From assembly GCA_964568975.1 (NCBI GenBank), contig CAZMSO010000011.1, positions 17,085-81,084 of the forward strand: 64,000 nt of DNA, given 5' to 3'. Positions 1 to 10,231 of this stretch are shown here, piece after piece. Position 1 is the first letter of the stretch. Each line of letters opens with the position of its first letter. The stretch is from CAZADA01 sp964568975. Lineage in GTDB: Bacteria; Pseudomonadota; Alphaproteobacteria; Caulobacterales; Maricaulaceae. A program made the translations under genes and the position numbers. Under the pieces are notes generated by a model that worked only from the letters and a program-made list of their open reading frames with translations, did not search any database and was not told the DNA's origin.

Positions 1-470
1 GTGAACACTGCGCCCACGCGGCGGACAAAAGCGACGAGGTCCTCGCGGCGGAACACGCTCAGCAAGATGACGCCGAACGCCAAGTTCGTCACCGCCGCCA
101 CAAACAACAGGCCGCCGTCTTCATTGGGGTCGAGGCCAAGCGGCGTCAGAGTGTGGAAGCTCACCGCCCCGATCATCACCAACACGCCCGCTAAAGCGCC
201 CATCGCTTGCAAATGCCGCAAGCCCGGGATCAGGCCGAGCACGAGCAGCGCGGCCGCCAGCGCTTCAATCGAGCCAATGACATATTGGGAAAACAGCCCC
301 GATTGGGCGAACAGCCCGGGCGCGCCGAGGCTCGCCGCCCAGGCGTCCAGCTTGCCGAAGATTGTTTGAGTGTTGGGGTGGTTAGTGAATTTAAACCGCA
401 AGCTGTCGATGAAGATGATCGCGATGAACACCGCCATCGCGTGAGGAATAAGTGTGACAATCCGGGCCAT
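1..470 (-). CDS. DoxX-like small integral membrane protein (C-terminus beyond window)
   Basis: An open frame runs 156 codons from an ATG at 470 to the window edge without a stop, so the C-terminus is missing. A GGAGG sits about 7 bases upstream of the start. The translation has four hydrophobic stretches (about residues 6-27, 67-85, 92-113 and 122-140), with short charged loops and a basic RRED segment near the cut end. This four-helix layout and length resemble the DoxX/DUF417-like membrane proteins, whose roles are poorly defined; some act in redox or stress tolerance. It is divergent from the TetR/P450 pair. The family call is from topology only; another four-TM family is possible. Confidence 0.55.
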   Translation of the reverse strand, partial: MARIVTLIPHAMAVFIAIIFIDSLRFKFTNHPNTQTIFGKLDAWAASLGAPGLFAQSGLFSQYVIGSIEALAAALLVLGLIPGLRHLQAMGALAGVLVMIGAVSFHTLTPLGLDPNEDGGLLFVAAVTNLAFGVILLSVFRREDLVAFVRRVGAVF

Positions 471-635
471 ATCCCGCCTCCGCCGCTGTGGTTTTCTGCT
501 GCTGGTCTAGCCTTATCCCAAGCTGCTGACACATCACGCCTTTTCACGACGTGGCGGGCGGCGGCGCGATGGCGGCGCCGCGCCTGTGATGCGCCGTGAG
601 GCGGCCGGGCTGTGGGCGCTGGCTTTCGCACTAAA

Positions 636-651
636 TGGAACGATCGCTCTA
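636..651. promoter_or_regulatory. Putative TetR operator, copy 1
   Basis: The 16-mer TGGAACGATCGCTCTA is an imperfect palindrome (6 of 8 positions pair). It shares its core with the second site 53 bases downstream when read in the opposite orientation. TetR-family regulators commonly bind such sites and repress their own operon; binding here is inferred. Confidence 0.45.
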
Positions 652-688
652 AATTAGGCTGGCGGCGCGTATGGCGGTGGGTTATAGA

Positions 689-704
689 TAGAGCGTTCGT
701 TCTA
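689..704. promoter_or_regulatory. Putative TetR operator, copy 2, overlapping the tetR translation start region
   Basis: TAGAGCGTTCGTTCTA is a 16-base imperfect palindrome (6 of 8 positions pair) ending 4 bases before the GTG start of the regulator. Its position would let a bound repressor block transcription or initiation of the tetR-P450 operon. It matches site 1 in inverted orientation (consensus TAGAACGAWCGCTCTA), which argues for a shared binding protein. Confidence 0.5.
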
Positions 705-708
705 ATAA

Positions 709-1676
<968 letters not shown>

Positions 1677-1680
<4 letters not shown>

Positions 1681-2912
1681 CCGCCGCCACCCTCGACGCT
1701 CGCTGTCCGCTGCCGGTGACCCCGGAGGATTTGCGCCCCGACCCCCACGCCGCCTTCGCACGCTTGCGGCCTCAGGCCGGCCTCCTTGACATGGCGGGGG
1801 GGTATTTGATGGCGATCCGCCACCATGACGTGGAGCGGCTGATGACGGATCCGGCCACGCGCCAGATCGAAACGGAGCCTTTGGAGCTGCGCGGCGTCAC
1901 CAGCGGCGCGCTGCACGATTTTTACGCCAACAGCATGCTGGTTTCTAACGAGCCGGAGCACAAACGACGCCGCGCGCCCGCCGCGCGTACTTTCGCGTTT
2001 AAGCTCATTGAGGCCTGGCGGCCGCGAATCCGCGCGCTCGTTCTTGAGCTGATCGACAACCAAATCGGGGCTCAAACGAAAGCCGACGCGCGCGACGGAT
2101 TTGACTTCACCGCCGCGATCGCTGCGCCCTTGCCCTCGCGGTTGATTGCCGAAATCCTCGGCGCGCCGACGCAAGACGCGCCGCGTTTCGCGCGCATGGT
2201 CTACACCATGACGCGGGGTTTAGGCGGGTTTCGCGACGCCCAGTTTCCCGAAATCGAGCAGGCGGCTCAGGATTTGACGGCTTATGTCGCTGACTTGCTG
2301 GCGGCGCGGCGCGCAGACCCGCGCGATGATTTCCTTACGGATTACACGCGCAGCGTCGAGGAGGCCGGCCTCCTGTCGGACAAAGAGATGCTCGCCCAAA
2401 TCGTAACGCTGATCATCGGCGGCAGCGACACCACGCGCTTCACTCTGACAGCGATGATCGACCTGTTGTTGCGCCATCGCGACCAGTGGGAGGCGGTGTG
2501 CGCGGATCCGACGCTGGCGGCGGGCGCAGTGCGCGAGGCCTTGCGGTATGAGCCCGCTATCGGCTCGCTTGGGCGTGTGGCGACGGGGCCGCTGGCGATT
2601 GACGGCGTCGTGGTGGAGACGGGCGCTGTGTTGGTGTTGTCGCTGTTGTCGGCGCAACGGGATGCGGCCGTTTACGCCGATCCCCACCGCTTTGATATTC
2701 GCCGCACGGACCATCCGCGCTGGAGTGTGACGTTTGGCGGCGGCGCGCATCGGTGTTTGGGCGAGGCGCTTGCGCGCGCGGAGTTGGAGGAGGCGCTGCT
2801 TGCGCTGTGCGAACGCGCCCCGGATCTCGAGGCCGTGGGCGCGCCGGTGGTCGTGAAGGGCCACACCGGCATTCGCGGGATCAGTCCGCTGTTTGTGCGG
2901 GACCGCGGCTAA
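1677..2912 (+). CDS. Cytochrome P450 monooxygenase
   Basis: This is a 411-residue soluble bacterial P450 of normal length. The oxygen-activating I-helix motif GGSDTT is at about residue 248, the ExxR motif (EALR) at about 286, and the heme-binding loop FGGGAHRCLG places the thiolate Cys at 360. No membrane anchor is present, so it is cytoplasmic and needs separate ferredoxin/reductase partners, which are not encoded nearby. The substrate cannot be read from the sequence. It starts inside the tetR stop (ATGA overlap) and its stop overlaps the stop of the convergent peptidase gene by a few bases. The TetR neighbour suggests induction by a substrate-like ligand. Confidence 0.93.
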
Positions 2913-3778
2913 AGCCCGTAGCGGCTCCACAGCGCGCGCGCTTCCACGGCGTCGAGCGCCGCGCGCGCGACCGCGTCTGCGCCGCCATTGAGGAGCCGTT
3001 GGACGAGCGGGACCCGGCTCGGGGCCACCGGCTTAATGCACACGGTGTCGCCGAACTTCTGGCGCAACACGGTGCGCGCATCGCCAATGCCGTCGATCAG
3101 GCCGAGGCGCATGGCGTCGAGGCCGGTCCAGACGTCGCCTTCAAACAATTCTGTGTCGTCATCAAGCTTCAATCCCCGGCGCTGTTGCACCAGGGCGATG
3201 AAGCTCTCATGGATGCGGTTTTGGATGTGGGCGACAAAGTCGCGGTCATCCTCGGAAAGCGGGCGAAACGGATCCAAGCGGACTTTGTTTTTGCCCGCCG
3301 TGAACACTCGCCGCTCCAGACCTAATTTCACAAGGGCCTCATGGGCGCCGAAGCCGGCCCCGACCACGCCGATGGAACCGAGAATCGAGCTTTCATCAGC
3401 GAAAATCTCATCGCCGGCGCACGCGATCATGTAGCCGCCGGAGGCCGCTACATCCTCGCAAAACACAAACACCGACACCTCATGCTCCTCCGCCAGGGCG
3501 CGGATGCGGTCGTGGATCAGGCGCGATTGCACCGGCGAGCCGCCGGGCGAGTTCACCACAATCGCCACCGCCGCGGCCGCGGGCGTGCGGAACGCGCGCT
3601 CCAGCGCCGTCTCGACCGAGGCCAGGCTCAGCCCACGCCCAAAGCGGCCGCCGCGACCGATCTCACCCTCCAGACGCACCAGCGGCGTCAAGGGTTTGGG
3701 GTCGGGCAGAAAGGGCAGTGTGCGGCGGAAAAAGCGTGCGGGCATAAGCGTCAACCTACGCCCCCAGTCCATCGGCAC
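2909..3778 (-). CDS. S49 family serine peptidase (SohB/SppA-like)
   Basis: The 289-residue protein has the S49 fold with the catalytic Ser113 in the ASGGY motif and the general-base Lys165 in GKNK. The NSPGG motif at about residues 76-80 fits the oxyanion region. Single-domain S49 enzymes of this size resemble SohB and short SppA proteins, which cleave signal-peptide remnants or membrane peptides. No strong TM helix is visible at the N-terminus, only a basic amphipathic start, so membrane association is uncertain. It is last in a minus-strand block with the methyltransferase and DUF2007 genes, an arrangement common in alphaproteobacteria. Confidence 0.9.
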   Translation of the reverse strand: MPMDWGRRLTLMPARFFRRTLPFLPDPKPLTPLVRLEGEIGRGGRFGRGLSLASVETALERAFRTPAAAAVAIVVNSPGGSPVQSRLIHDRIRALAEEHEVSVFVFCEDVAASGGYMIACAGDEIFADESSILGSIGVVGAGFGAHEALVKLGLERRVFTAGKNKVRLDPFRPLSEDDRDFVAHIQNRIHESFIALVQQRRGLKLDDDTELFEGDVWTGLDAMRLGLIDGIGDARTVLRQKFGDTVCIKPVAPSRVPLVQRLLNGGADAVARAALDAVEARALWSRYGL

Positions 3779-3825
3779 AAGAGTTTAAGGCCGCGTGAAT
3801 CTGTTGCGGCGCACGAGGCCGGCCG

Positions 3826-4653
3826 TCATCGCGACCGGCGTTTGGGCTCTGTCGCGGCCTGGCCTGCAAACAGCGCCGGGCGCGCCTCGCCGGCCAAAAT
3901 GGCCGCCGCCTCGGGCGTTGCAGCGCCGTCATCGTCGTGCAGAACGAGCGGCGCCAGAAGGCTCATGGGCGTGCGCACGCCCTTGCGCGCGGCCACCAGC
4001 ACGCGCCGCGCCGGGGCGTTGCGGCGCGGATGGATCGGCAGAACCCGCACGCCGCCGGCGGCGCACGCACACGCCGCCAAAACGGCGTCCAAGCGATCCG
4101 CGCGATGGATCAGGCTCACCCAGCCGCGGCTTTTCACACGCGCCAGCGCCGCCGCGATCCACGCCTCAACGCCGACGTCGCGGGCGTCGGCGACGAAGGC
4201 GCGCCGCCGCACGGGATCTGCAGGCGCGCGCGCAGCCCCGGCGTCGTCGAGATAAGGCGGGTTGAAAAAGACGTGATCGAAGCGCTCGCGATCAGCGCCC
4301 GCCGGCGCTAAGGCGTCGGCTGTGCGCACTGACACATCCAGGCCGTTGGCGCGTGCGTTCTCGCGGGCGAGGGCGGCGAGGGCGGGTTCGCGCTCCAGAG
4401 CCTCGAAGCCGGCGTGTGGGTTGTGACGCGCGGCGATGAGCACCGCGGCTCCAGCGCCGCAGCCCAACTCAAGCGCGCGCGCCCCGCGGGTGGCGACAAT
4501 CGCAGCGCCCAGCAGAACGGAATCGACCGCCGCGCGATAGCCCGTGGTCAATTGGCGCAGCCGCACCGCCCCGTTGAGAATCTGATCGTCCGTGGAGGCG
4601 GCCTGCGGCGCGGCGTCTGGAGCCGCGCGCTGTGGGGAGGGATCAGGGATCAA
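3826..4653 (-). CDS. tRNA1(Val) (adenine37-N6)-methyltransferase-like SAM methyltransferase
   Basis: The 275-residue class I SAM methyltransferase has the SAM-binding loop LELGCGAG at residues 61-68 and the N6-adenine motif NPPY at 131-134. The opening segment with LRQLTTGYRAAVDSVLL is typical of the TrmN6/YfiC family, which methylates A37 of tRNA1(Val). It overlaps the upstream DUF2007 gene by 11 bases, indicating translational coupling, and precedes the S49 peptidase by 47 bases. The exact RNA target is inferred from family; related members may modify other substrates. Confidence 0.82.
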   Translation of the reverse strand: MIPDPSPQRAAPDAAPQAASTDDQILNGAVRLRQLTTGYRAAVDSVLLGAAIVATRGARALELGCGAGAAVLIAARHNPHAGFEALEREPALAALARENARANGLDVSVRTADALAPAGADRERFDHVFFNPPYLDDAGAARAPADPVRRRAFVADARDVGVEAWIAAALARVKSRGWVSLIHRADRLDAVLAACACAAGGVRVLPIHPRRNAPARRVLVAARKGVRTPMSLLAPLVLHDDDGAATPEAAAILAGEARPALFAGQAATEPKRRSR

Positions 4654-4855
4654 AGGCGCCCGCCTCGCTCAAAAGACGCCGGGCGTGCTCGGCGTCCGCT
4701 TCCGGCACGGCGAGGCGGCGCGGGATGGCGCTGATCGACCCTTCCACGGCGCTGGCGTGGACGTCCAAAACCACCGGCTCAAGCCCGGCGCCGCGCAACA
4801 GCGCCTCCGCCCAACTCAGGCGCACCGCGTCATTGGTGCGCAACACGTCAATCAT
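4643..4855 (-). CDS. DUF2007 small protein
   Basis: This 70-residue protein opens with the pattern typical of DUF2007 ('putative signal transducing') proteins: a strand, then a helix covering sequence such as AEALLRGAGLEP, then a strand. It ends with an acidic helix (DAEHARRLL). DUF2007 members are small cytoplasmic alpha/beta proteins of unknown function. It is first in the operon, overlaps the methyltransferase start, and is divergent from the polyprenyl synthase. No enzymatic motif is visible. Confidence 0.8.
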   Translation of the reverse strand: MIDVLRTNDAVRLSWAEALLRGAGLEPVVLDVHASAVEGSISAIPRRLAVPEADAEHARRLLSEAGAFDP

Positions 4856-5017
4856 CGGTGTGTCTGTCTCCCGTGTGATCCCCGCGTGGGCGGACGCGAG
4901 GCCGGCCGTGCGACGTTGCGCACGACGCTCGCGCCTTGCCGGGCCTGCCGCTGGTTCCTATTGTCGCGCGCATTATGTCCCGCGATACGTTGTGTGTCGC
5001 TGCGCCTGAGGATCCGT

Positions 5018-6034
5018 GTGAACTCTCCCGTTTCGGTCGACACCCAGGAAGACGCGTCTGCGCCGTTGAACCGCCTCCTGGGTTTGGTCTCCCAGGATAT
5101 GGCTGAGGTCAATCGGGTCATTCTTGATCGGATGCAGAGCTCTGTCGGGATGATCCCCAATTTGGCGGATTACTTGATGAGCGCTGGCGGCAAGCGCGTG
5201 CGGCCGATGCTGACGGTCGCGGCGGCGCGGATGCTGGGCTATCAAGGCGGCGATCACGTGAAACTCGCTGCGACCGTGGAGTTTATCCACACCGCGACGT
5301 TGCTGCATGACGACGTCGTGGACGGCAGTGAACTGCGCCGCGGCCAAGCCGCGGCCAACCGGGTGTGGAGCAACGCGGCCAGCGTGCTCGTCGGGGACTT
5401 CCTGTTTGCGCGGGCGTTCAACCTCATGGTGGAGACGAACTCTCTGCGGGTGTTGGACATCTTGGCCTCAGCCTCCAGCGTGATCGCTGAGGGCGAGGTG
5501 CGGCAATTGGCGGCGGCGAACGACATCGCGCTCGGCCGCGAGGATTACCACGCCATCATTGAAGCGAAGACGGCGGCGCTGTTTGCGGCGGCGACCCAAG
5601 TCGCGGCGGTGATCGCGCAGGCCCCTGCGGAGGTGGAGGAGCGGCTTTTCCGCTATGGGCGCGAGCTGGGCATGGCGTTTCAGCTGGTGGACGACGCGCT
5701 TGATTATGGCGGGTCCCAGGCGCGCTTGGGCAAAGCCGTGGGCGATGACTTCCGCGAAGGCAAAATGACGATGCCGGTGGTGTTGGCGGTGGCCGCCGGC
5801 GATAGCGAGGAGCGGCGGTTTTGGGCGCGCGTCATTGAGGCCGGCGACCAACAAGACGGGGATTTGGAGCGCGCGATTGCGATTTTGGGTCGTCATGGCG
5901 CGCTTGAGGCGACGGCGGAAGCCGCGCGCCGGCACGCCCATACGGCTCAGGACGCGCTCGCGGGCTTTCCGCCGGGCCCTTACCGTGACGCGCTGATCAA
6001 TCTGGCTGATTTCGTCGTGACCCGCGCTCATTGA
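5018..6034 (+). CDS. ispB: Long-chain polyprenyl diphosphate synthase (octa/decaprenyl type)
   Basis: The 338-residue trans-prenyltransferase carries both Asp-rich motifs, DDVVD at 98-102 and DDALD at 225-229, and GGKRVRP at about 57-63. These bind allylic and homoallylic diphosphates through magnesium. Members of this family extend farnesyl diphosphate to the side chain of ubiquinone. The small residues before the first DDxxD fit a long-chain product, but chain length cannot be set precisely. The GTG at 5018 was chosen because TGAGGA lies about 5 bases upstream; an upstream in-frame extension has no homology-like sequence. It is divergent from DUF2007 and its 3' end overlaps the convergent glycosyltransferase by 38 bases. 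Confidence 0.9.
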   Translation: MNSPVSVDTQEDASAPLNRLLGLVSQDMAEVNRVILDRMQSSVGMIPNLADYLMSAGGKRVRPMLTVAAARMLGYQGGDHVKLAATVEFIHTATLLHDDVVDGSELRRGQAAANRVWSNAASVLVGDFLFARAFNLMVETNSLRVLDILASASSVIAEGEVRQLAAANDIALGREDYHAIIEAKTAALFAAATQVAAVIAQAPAEVEERLFRYGRELGMAFQLVDDALDYGGSQARLGKAVGDDFREGKMTMPVVLAVAAGDSEERRFWARVIEAGDQQDGDLERAIAILGRHGALEATAEAARRHAHTAQDALAGFPPGPYRDALINLADFVVTRAH

Positions 6035-7175
6035 GGGCTGTGTGCTTGGCCGCAAGGCTGGGCGCGGAGGGTCCTAAGGGCGGCGCCGCGCCAGTGGCGA
6101 TGGGCGCGGGGCGCAGACTTGGGCCGCCGAAGGCCGGCGCGCGGCTCGGCGCGGGGTGGGGGGCGCGCTGAATGAGCGCGCTTGCGCCCGCCACCCCGGC
6201 CATCAATGCGAGGATCGGCCCGCCGGCGTCGAGGCCGCCGGCGCGCGCCGCCGCCGCCGCTAAGACGCCGACCACCAGCATTTGGCCCCACACATGGGCG
6301 GCGACCGCGGGGTGGGTCCACCCGGCGCGCAGACGCCGCTGATAGGCGTGGTCGCGATGACCTTCATGCAACGGCGCGCCGCGGCGGGCCCGCCCCGCCA
6401 GCGTCAAAAGCACGTCCGCCAACAGCGGCGCAATCAGCAGGGGGGCGAGGTAGACGCCGCCCGCCGGCGCGGCGTGGGCGTAAAGCAGCGCTAAGCCGGC
6501 GAAGAGCCCGCCCGCAAAAATCGCCCCGACATCACCGAGAAAAACCCGCGCCCGCTTGCGCGCGTTCCAAGGCAGAAAGCCGCTAAGCCCGCCCGCCAAC
6601 GCCAGCGCGCCGAGCGCTGCGACGTCAGCGCCCGCCATGAGCGCGCAGGCCGCCAAAGCCGCCGCCGCGATCGCCATCGCGCCGCCGATTAAGCCGTTCG
6701 CGCCGTCCATAAAATTGACCGCGTTGATGACAGTGAACACCCACAGGCTTGAGCCCGCCAGCGCGAGCATCGGCGGCAGGCTCACCCCCGCGCCGTCACG
6801 CCAGGGCAAGCTGTCGATCGGCCCTGCGGCCAGCGCCATGGCCACGCTCAACAGCGTCAGCAAGCAAAACTTCGCGGGCGCGGCGATCTCCAACCAATCG
6901 TCCACCGCCCCCAGCAGCGCAATCAGCCCCGCAATCGCCACAACGCTGGCCAGGCGCGCGCTCTGAGCGCCGCCGGCGCCGGGCTCCATCACAGTGGCGG
7001 CGACCAGCGCCGCGCCCACGCCGCAGGCGACGCCAAGCCCGCCGCCCACGGGCGTCGGTCGACTATGGCTTGAGCGTCCGTTGGGGATTTGCACCGGTCC
7101 GCTGGCGGCGGCGAGGCCCGCCCCGCCATAAGCCACGACAGCGGCGACAAGGCTTGCAACGATCAAGAGCGTCAT
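5997..7175 (-). CDS. Glycosyltransferase family 4 membrane protein (MraY/WecA-like phospho-sugar transferase)
   Basis: The 392-residue polytopic protein has about ten hydrophobic segments and the signature loops of the polyprenyl-phosphate N-acetylhexosamine-1-phosphate transferase family. These are IPNGRSSHSRPTPVGGG near the N-terminus, NFMDGANG, FLGDVGA and the basic HRDHAYQRR loop. These residues bind magnesium, UDP-sugar and undecaprenyl phosphate. WecA-type members start O-antigen or capsule units at the cytoplasmic face of the inner membrane. Without polysaccharide neighbours the sugar is unknown. The last 60 residues are Pro/Ala rich and hydrophilic, and overlap the end of the prenyl synthase gene on the other strand. 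Confidence 0.87.
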   Translation of the reverse strand: MTLLIVASLVAAVVAYGGAGLAAASGPVQIPNGRSSHSRPTPVGGGLGVACGVGAALVAATVMEPGAGGAQSARLASVVAIAGLIALLGAVDDWLEIAAPAKFCLLTLLSVAMALAAGPIDSLPWRDGAGVSLPPMLALAGSSLWVFTVINAVNFMDGANGLIGGAMAIAAAALAACALMAGADVAALGALALAGGLSGFLPWNARKRARVFLGDVGAIFAGGLFAGLALLYAHAAPAGGVYLAPLLIAPLLADVLLTLAGRARRGAPLHEGHRDHAYQRRLRAGWTHPAVAAHVWGQMLVVGVLAAAAARAGGLDAGGPILALMAGVAGASALIQRAPHPAPSRAPAFGGPSLRPAPIATGAAPPLGPSAPSLAAKHTALNERGSRRNQPD

Positions 7176-7315
7176 GGCGTTTTGTCCTCAGCCCTCTGTC
7201 GTCGCGTCCATCACGTCGAGCCTGATCAGCGCGAGGCCGGCGCGTCGGCCTGAGCCATGGGGCTGATCACCCATTCGTCGGACCGCGTCCTAGCCTAAAC
7301 TGAGTCAACGGCGCG

Positions 7316-8284
7316 CTAACAACCCCGCAGGACGCCGGCGCGCGCCCACCATGTCGGTTTCGCGTGCACAATGGCGCGCGCCGCCGCCTCGGCGTCTTGG
7401 ATCGCGCCAAAAAGCGCAAACACTGTGGCGCCGGAGCCGCTCATGCGCGCCAAGTGTGCGCCTGGCGCGGCCGCCGCGAGCGCGAGCGCGTCCGCGATGG
7501 CGGGCTGAACGGCGCTGGCGGCCGCCGTCAAGTCGTTGCCCGTGGCGGCGATGTAGGCGAGCGCCTGCTGCGGGTTCGTGGTCGCTGGGGGCGGCGCGTC
7601 GACCGCGGAGACGGGCGATCCTGCCTCGCGATAGGCTTGAAAGACCGCCGGCGTCGGGGCGGGCGCGCGGGGGTTCACCAGAACGACCGGTAGATCCGGC
7701 CATGACGCCAGCCGGGTGATCGTCTCGCCGACGCCTTGCATGCGCAAAGGAACGCTGTGGATGCAGGCCGGCACGTCCGCGCCGAGGGCGAGTCCCATCG
7801 CCGCCAACTGATCGCGCGACAGGGCGAGCCCATACGCGCGGTTCACCATCCGCAGCGTCGCCGCCGCGTCCGCCGTGCCGCCGCCGATCCCCGCCGCGAT
7901 CGGCAGCTCTTTGCGCAAGGCGAACGCGGCCTCAGCGATGCGCGCGTCCCGCGCCGCGAGCAGCCGCGCCGCGTCGGCAATGGAGAGGCTGGCGCCGGCG
8001 CTGAGCTCCGCTTTCAGGGCGTCGGCGAAGGTCCCGGTCACGCGGATCGGCGTCGCGGGGGCGGGCGCGGCGTCGACCGCAGGAGCGAGGAGGCTGACGT
8101 CGTCTCCGAAATCGGTGAACCCGACAAGGCTGTCGAGGAGGTGATAGCCGTCCGCGCGGCGCCCGACGATCCGCAGGCTGAGATTGACCTTCGCCGGCGC
8201 GGGCTCTGTGTCTAGGACATGGTGCGGCGCTGCAGTCGCGTCTGGGGCCGCAGGCGCGGCCGACCTGCTCGCCGGATCCGTCAT
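7316..8284 (-). CDS. ispE: 4-diphosphocytidyl-2-C-methyl-D-erythritol kinase
   Basis: IspE phosphorylates CDP-methylerythritol in the MEP pathway to isopentenyl diphosphate. The 322-residue protein has the opening APAKVNLSLRI (29-39), GYHLLDS (46-52) and the GHMP-kinase ATP loop PIAAGIGGGTADAAA (about 128-142). A C-terminal GSGATVFALF matches the third GHMP motif. The first ~28 residues are an Ala/Pro-rich extension. It sits 51 bases downstream of the TPR lipoprotein gene on the same strand, a pairing seen in other alphaproteobacteria. Together with the prenyl synthase it places two isoprenoid steps in the first 9 kb. Confidence 0.95.
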   Translation of the reverse strand: MTDPASRSAAPAAPDATAAPHHVLDTEPAPAKVNLSLRIVGRRADGYHLLDSLVGFTDFGDDVSLLAPAVDAAPAPATPIRVTGTFADALKAELSAGASLSIADAARLLAARDARIAEAAFALRKELPIAAGIGGGTADAAATLRMVNRAYGLALSRDQLAAMGLALGADVPACIHSVPLRMQGVGETITRLASWPDLPVVLVNPRAPAPTPAVFQAYREAGSPVSAVDAPPPATTNPQQALAYIAATGNDLTAAASAVQPAIADALALAAAAPGAHLARMSGSGATVFALFGAIQDAEAAARAIVHAKPTWWARAGVLRGC

Positions 8285-8335
8285 TGTGCGCGCCTCCCGC
8301 GGCCACCGCCGTTCGGTTTGTGAGCGCAGCGCCGG

Positions 8336-10132
8336 CTATGGTCTGGCGGCCACGTGTTCCGTTTCCGGCGGCAGGCCTTGCGCCAGCTTGCGCTCCACGC
8401 GCTGGGTCATCTCAGCATCCGGCTCCAGGCTCAAGACGCGAGTCCACTGGAAATTCGCCTCTAAGCGTCGGCCCACACGCCAATACGCGTCGCCGAGATG
8501 GTCATTAATCAGGGGATCATGGGGCGACAACTGAACGGCGGTTTCTAAGGACCGCACGGCGGCGTCGTAATCACCCAAGCGAAAATACGCCCAGCCGAGG
8601 CTGTCGATGATGTGACCGGCGTCGGGACGTAAGTCCGCCGCGCGGCGGATCATCGTGAACGCGCGCTCGACATGCTCGCCGCGGTCGACCCAGCTGTAGC
8701 CGAGATGATTGAGCACCGTCGGGTTGTCCGGCGCGCGGGCGAGGGCTTCTAGAAAATCGCTCTCCGCGGCGCGCCAATCGCCCATGCGCTCACGGATCGC
8801 GCCGCGGGCGTAATAGGCGATCCACAAATCGCCTTCATCGGCGTGTTGGGGATCAGGGCGCGTTTGAGCGTGCGTCGGGGGGCCGAGCGCTTCGCCCTCA
8901 GCGGCGGCGGGCGCTGGACCGGCGGCGGTGTCGATCAAGCTTGTGTAGACTGCTTCGGCGTCTTCAGGACGCTCCGCGGCGGCGTAGAGATCACCGAGGG
9001 AAAGCCGCACACGCCGGTCGCCGTCCTCCAGCCCCGCCTCCATAACGGAGATGGCGTCATCAAGCCGATCCATGCGCGCCAGCGTCCAGGCCCGCGAAAT
9101 CCGCAGCGCCGCGTCATAGCCGCCGCCCCGGCGCAAAGGAACCTCAAGGGACGCGACTTTCAACGCCTCCTCGTCCCGGCCGGCGCGCGCGAGAGACTCG
9201 CTCAAAAACACGCGCGCGGCGACGTTTGAATCATCAATCGCCAGCGCAAGCCGCAAATACAAAAGCGCCAAATCCGGATAAGGCTGGGACGCGACCGCCG
9301 CCGCCGGCGTGAACACCGCCAAAGACGCGCCTTGGGCCGGCGTGGCCGCCAGCGGGCGCGCCGGCGCGCCGCGCTCTAACCGCGCGATCCCGCCCAACGC
9401 GGCGGGGTCTTGGGGATCCTCCACCAGGCGCGCGGCGTAAAGCTCCAGCGCCGCTTGACGCCGGCCTTGGATTTCCAGAAACCGGCCATAAGCGTCCACA
9501 GCCAAGGGCCGCATCGCCCCGCCGGCCAACGCTTTGCGATAGGCGCTTTCGGCAAGGCGCGGCTCGCGCGCGTAATCCAAAATTAAAGCGCGATGCAAGG
9601 TCGACAATTGCCCGAGCATAGGCGGCGCGCCGCGCTGATCCAGCGCCGTCATCGCCGCGTCAAAATCGCCCGCGCCCGCGTGCGCCCAGGCGAGGATCAT
9701 GGCGCCGACCGCGCGATTGAACGGGCCGAGATCGACACCCTCCAACAGGGCGATGGCGCGCTTGTGGCGTCCCTCACGCACGGCCGCGCCCGCAAGCACC
9801 AGCCGCGCGAGGCGATCAGCCGGCGACACGTCCAGCGCTTCACGCGCCAGGGCTTCCGCTTCAGCCACATCGCCATTCGACAGCGCGCTGATGAACGCGT
9901 TTTCGACCAAAATGGGGTTGTCGCCGGCGCGGCCGATCGCGTCGCGGTAAAACGCGGCCTCCGCCTCGGATTCTTGAATGATGCCAGCGTATTGCGCCGC
10001 CAGGAACGAGCCATAAGCGGTCGGCGCCAAGCCGTCGATCACATAGGGGCGCGGCCCAGTCGCGCAGGCGGCGACCGCGACGGCGGTCAGCAAGGCCGCT
10101 GAGGACGCAGCCCCCCTCAACACACGTTTCAT
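8336..10132 (-). CDS. TPR-repeat lipoprotein
   Basis: Starting at ATG 10132, the 598-residue product has a lipoprotein signal: two basic residues, an Ala-rich core and the lipobox VAAC with the Cys about 23 residues in. The longer frame upstream adds 12 residues and spoils the signal peptide, so the inner ATG is preferred. The rest is helical with repeated TPR-like units, clearest in the C-terminal third (for example GDYDAAVRSLETAVQLSPHD and similar). It is probably anchored in the envelope facing the periplasm and acts as an assembly or binding scaffold; the partner is unknown. It lies upstream of ispE and is likely co-transcribed with it. Confidence 0.82.
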   Translation of the reverse strand: MKRVLRGAASSAALLTAVAVAACATGPRPYVIDGLAPTAYGSFLAAQYAGIIQESEAEAAFYRDAIGRAGDNPILVENAFISALSNGDVAEAEALAREALDVSPADRLARLVLAGAAVREGRHKRAIALLEGVDLGPFNRAVGAMILAWAHAGAGDFDAAMTALDQRGAPPMLGQLSTLHRALILDYAREPRLAESAYRKALAGGAMRPLAVDAYGRFLEIQGRRQAALELYAARLVEDPQDPAALGGIARLERGAPARPLAATPAQGASLAVFTPAAAVASQPYPDLALLYLRLALAIDDSNVAARVFLSESLARAGRDEEALKVASLEVPLRRGGGYDAALRISRAWTLARMDRLDDAISVMEAGLEDGDRRVRLSLGDLYAAAERPEDAEAVYTSLIDTAAGPAPAAAEGEALGPPTHAQTRPDPQHADEGDLWIAYYARGAIRERMGDWRAAESDFLEALARAPDNPTVLNHLGYSWVDRGEHVERAFTMIRRAADLRPDAGHIIDSLGWAYFRLGDYDAAVRSLETAVQLSPHDPLINDHLGDAYWRVGRRLEANFQWTRVLSLEPDAEMTQRVERKLAQGLPPETEHVAARP

Positions 10133-10231
10133 ACCAATAAAGGTCGCCCGTCGCGCTGCAAAAGGCAATCACGGAATCGCCGTTGGGGACGCCGCCCGCG
10201 CAGATGATCGCGCGGTTGCGGCGGGACGCCG

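Larger units (their letters stand above)
471..708. promoter_or_regulatory. Divergent intergenic region between the DoxX-like gene and tetR
   Basis: This 238-base spacer must hold the start signals of two divergent genes. Apart from two related palindromes described separately, I see no further gene, RNA or repeat in it. Confidence 0.5.
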
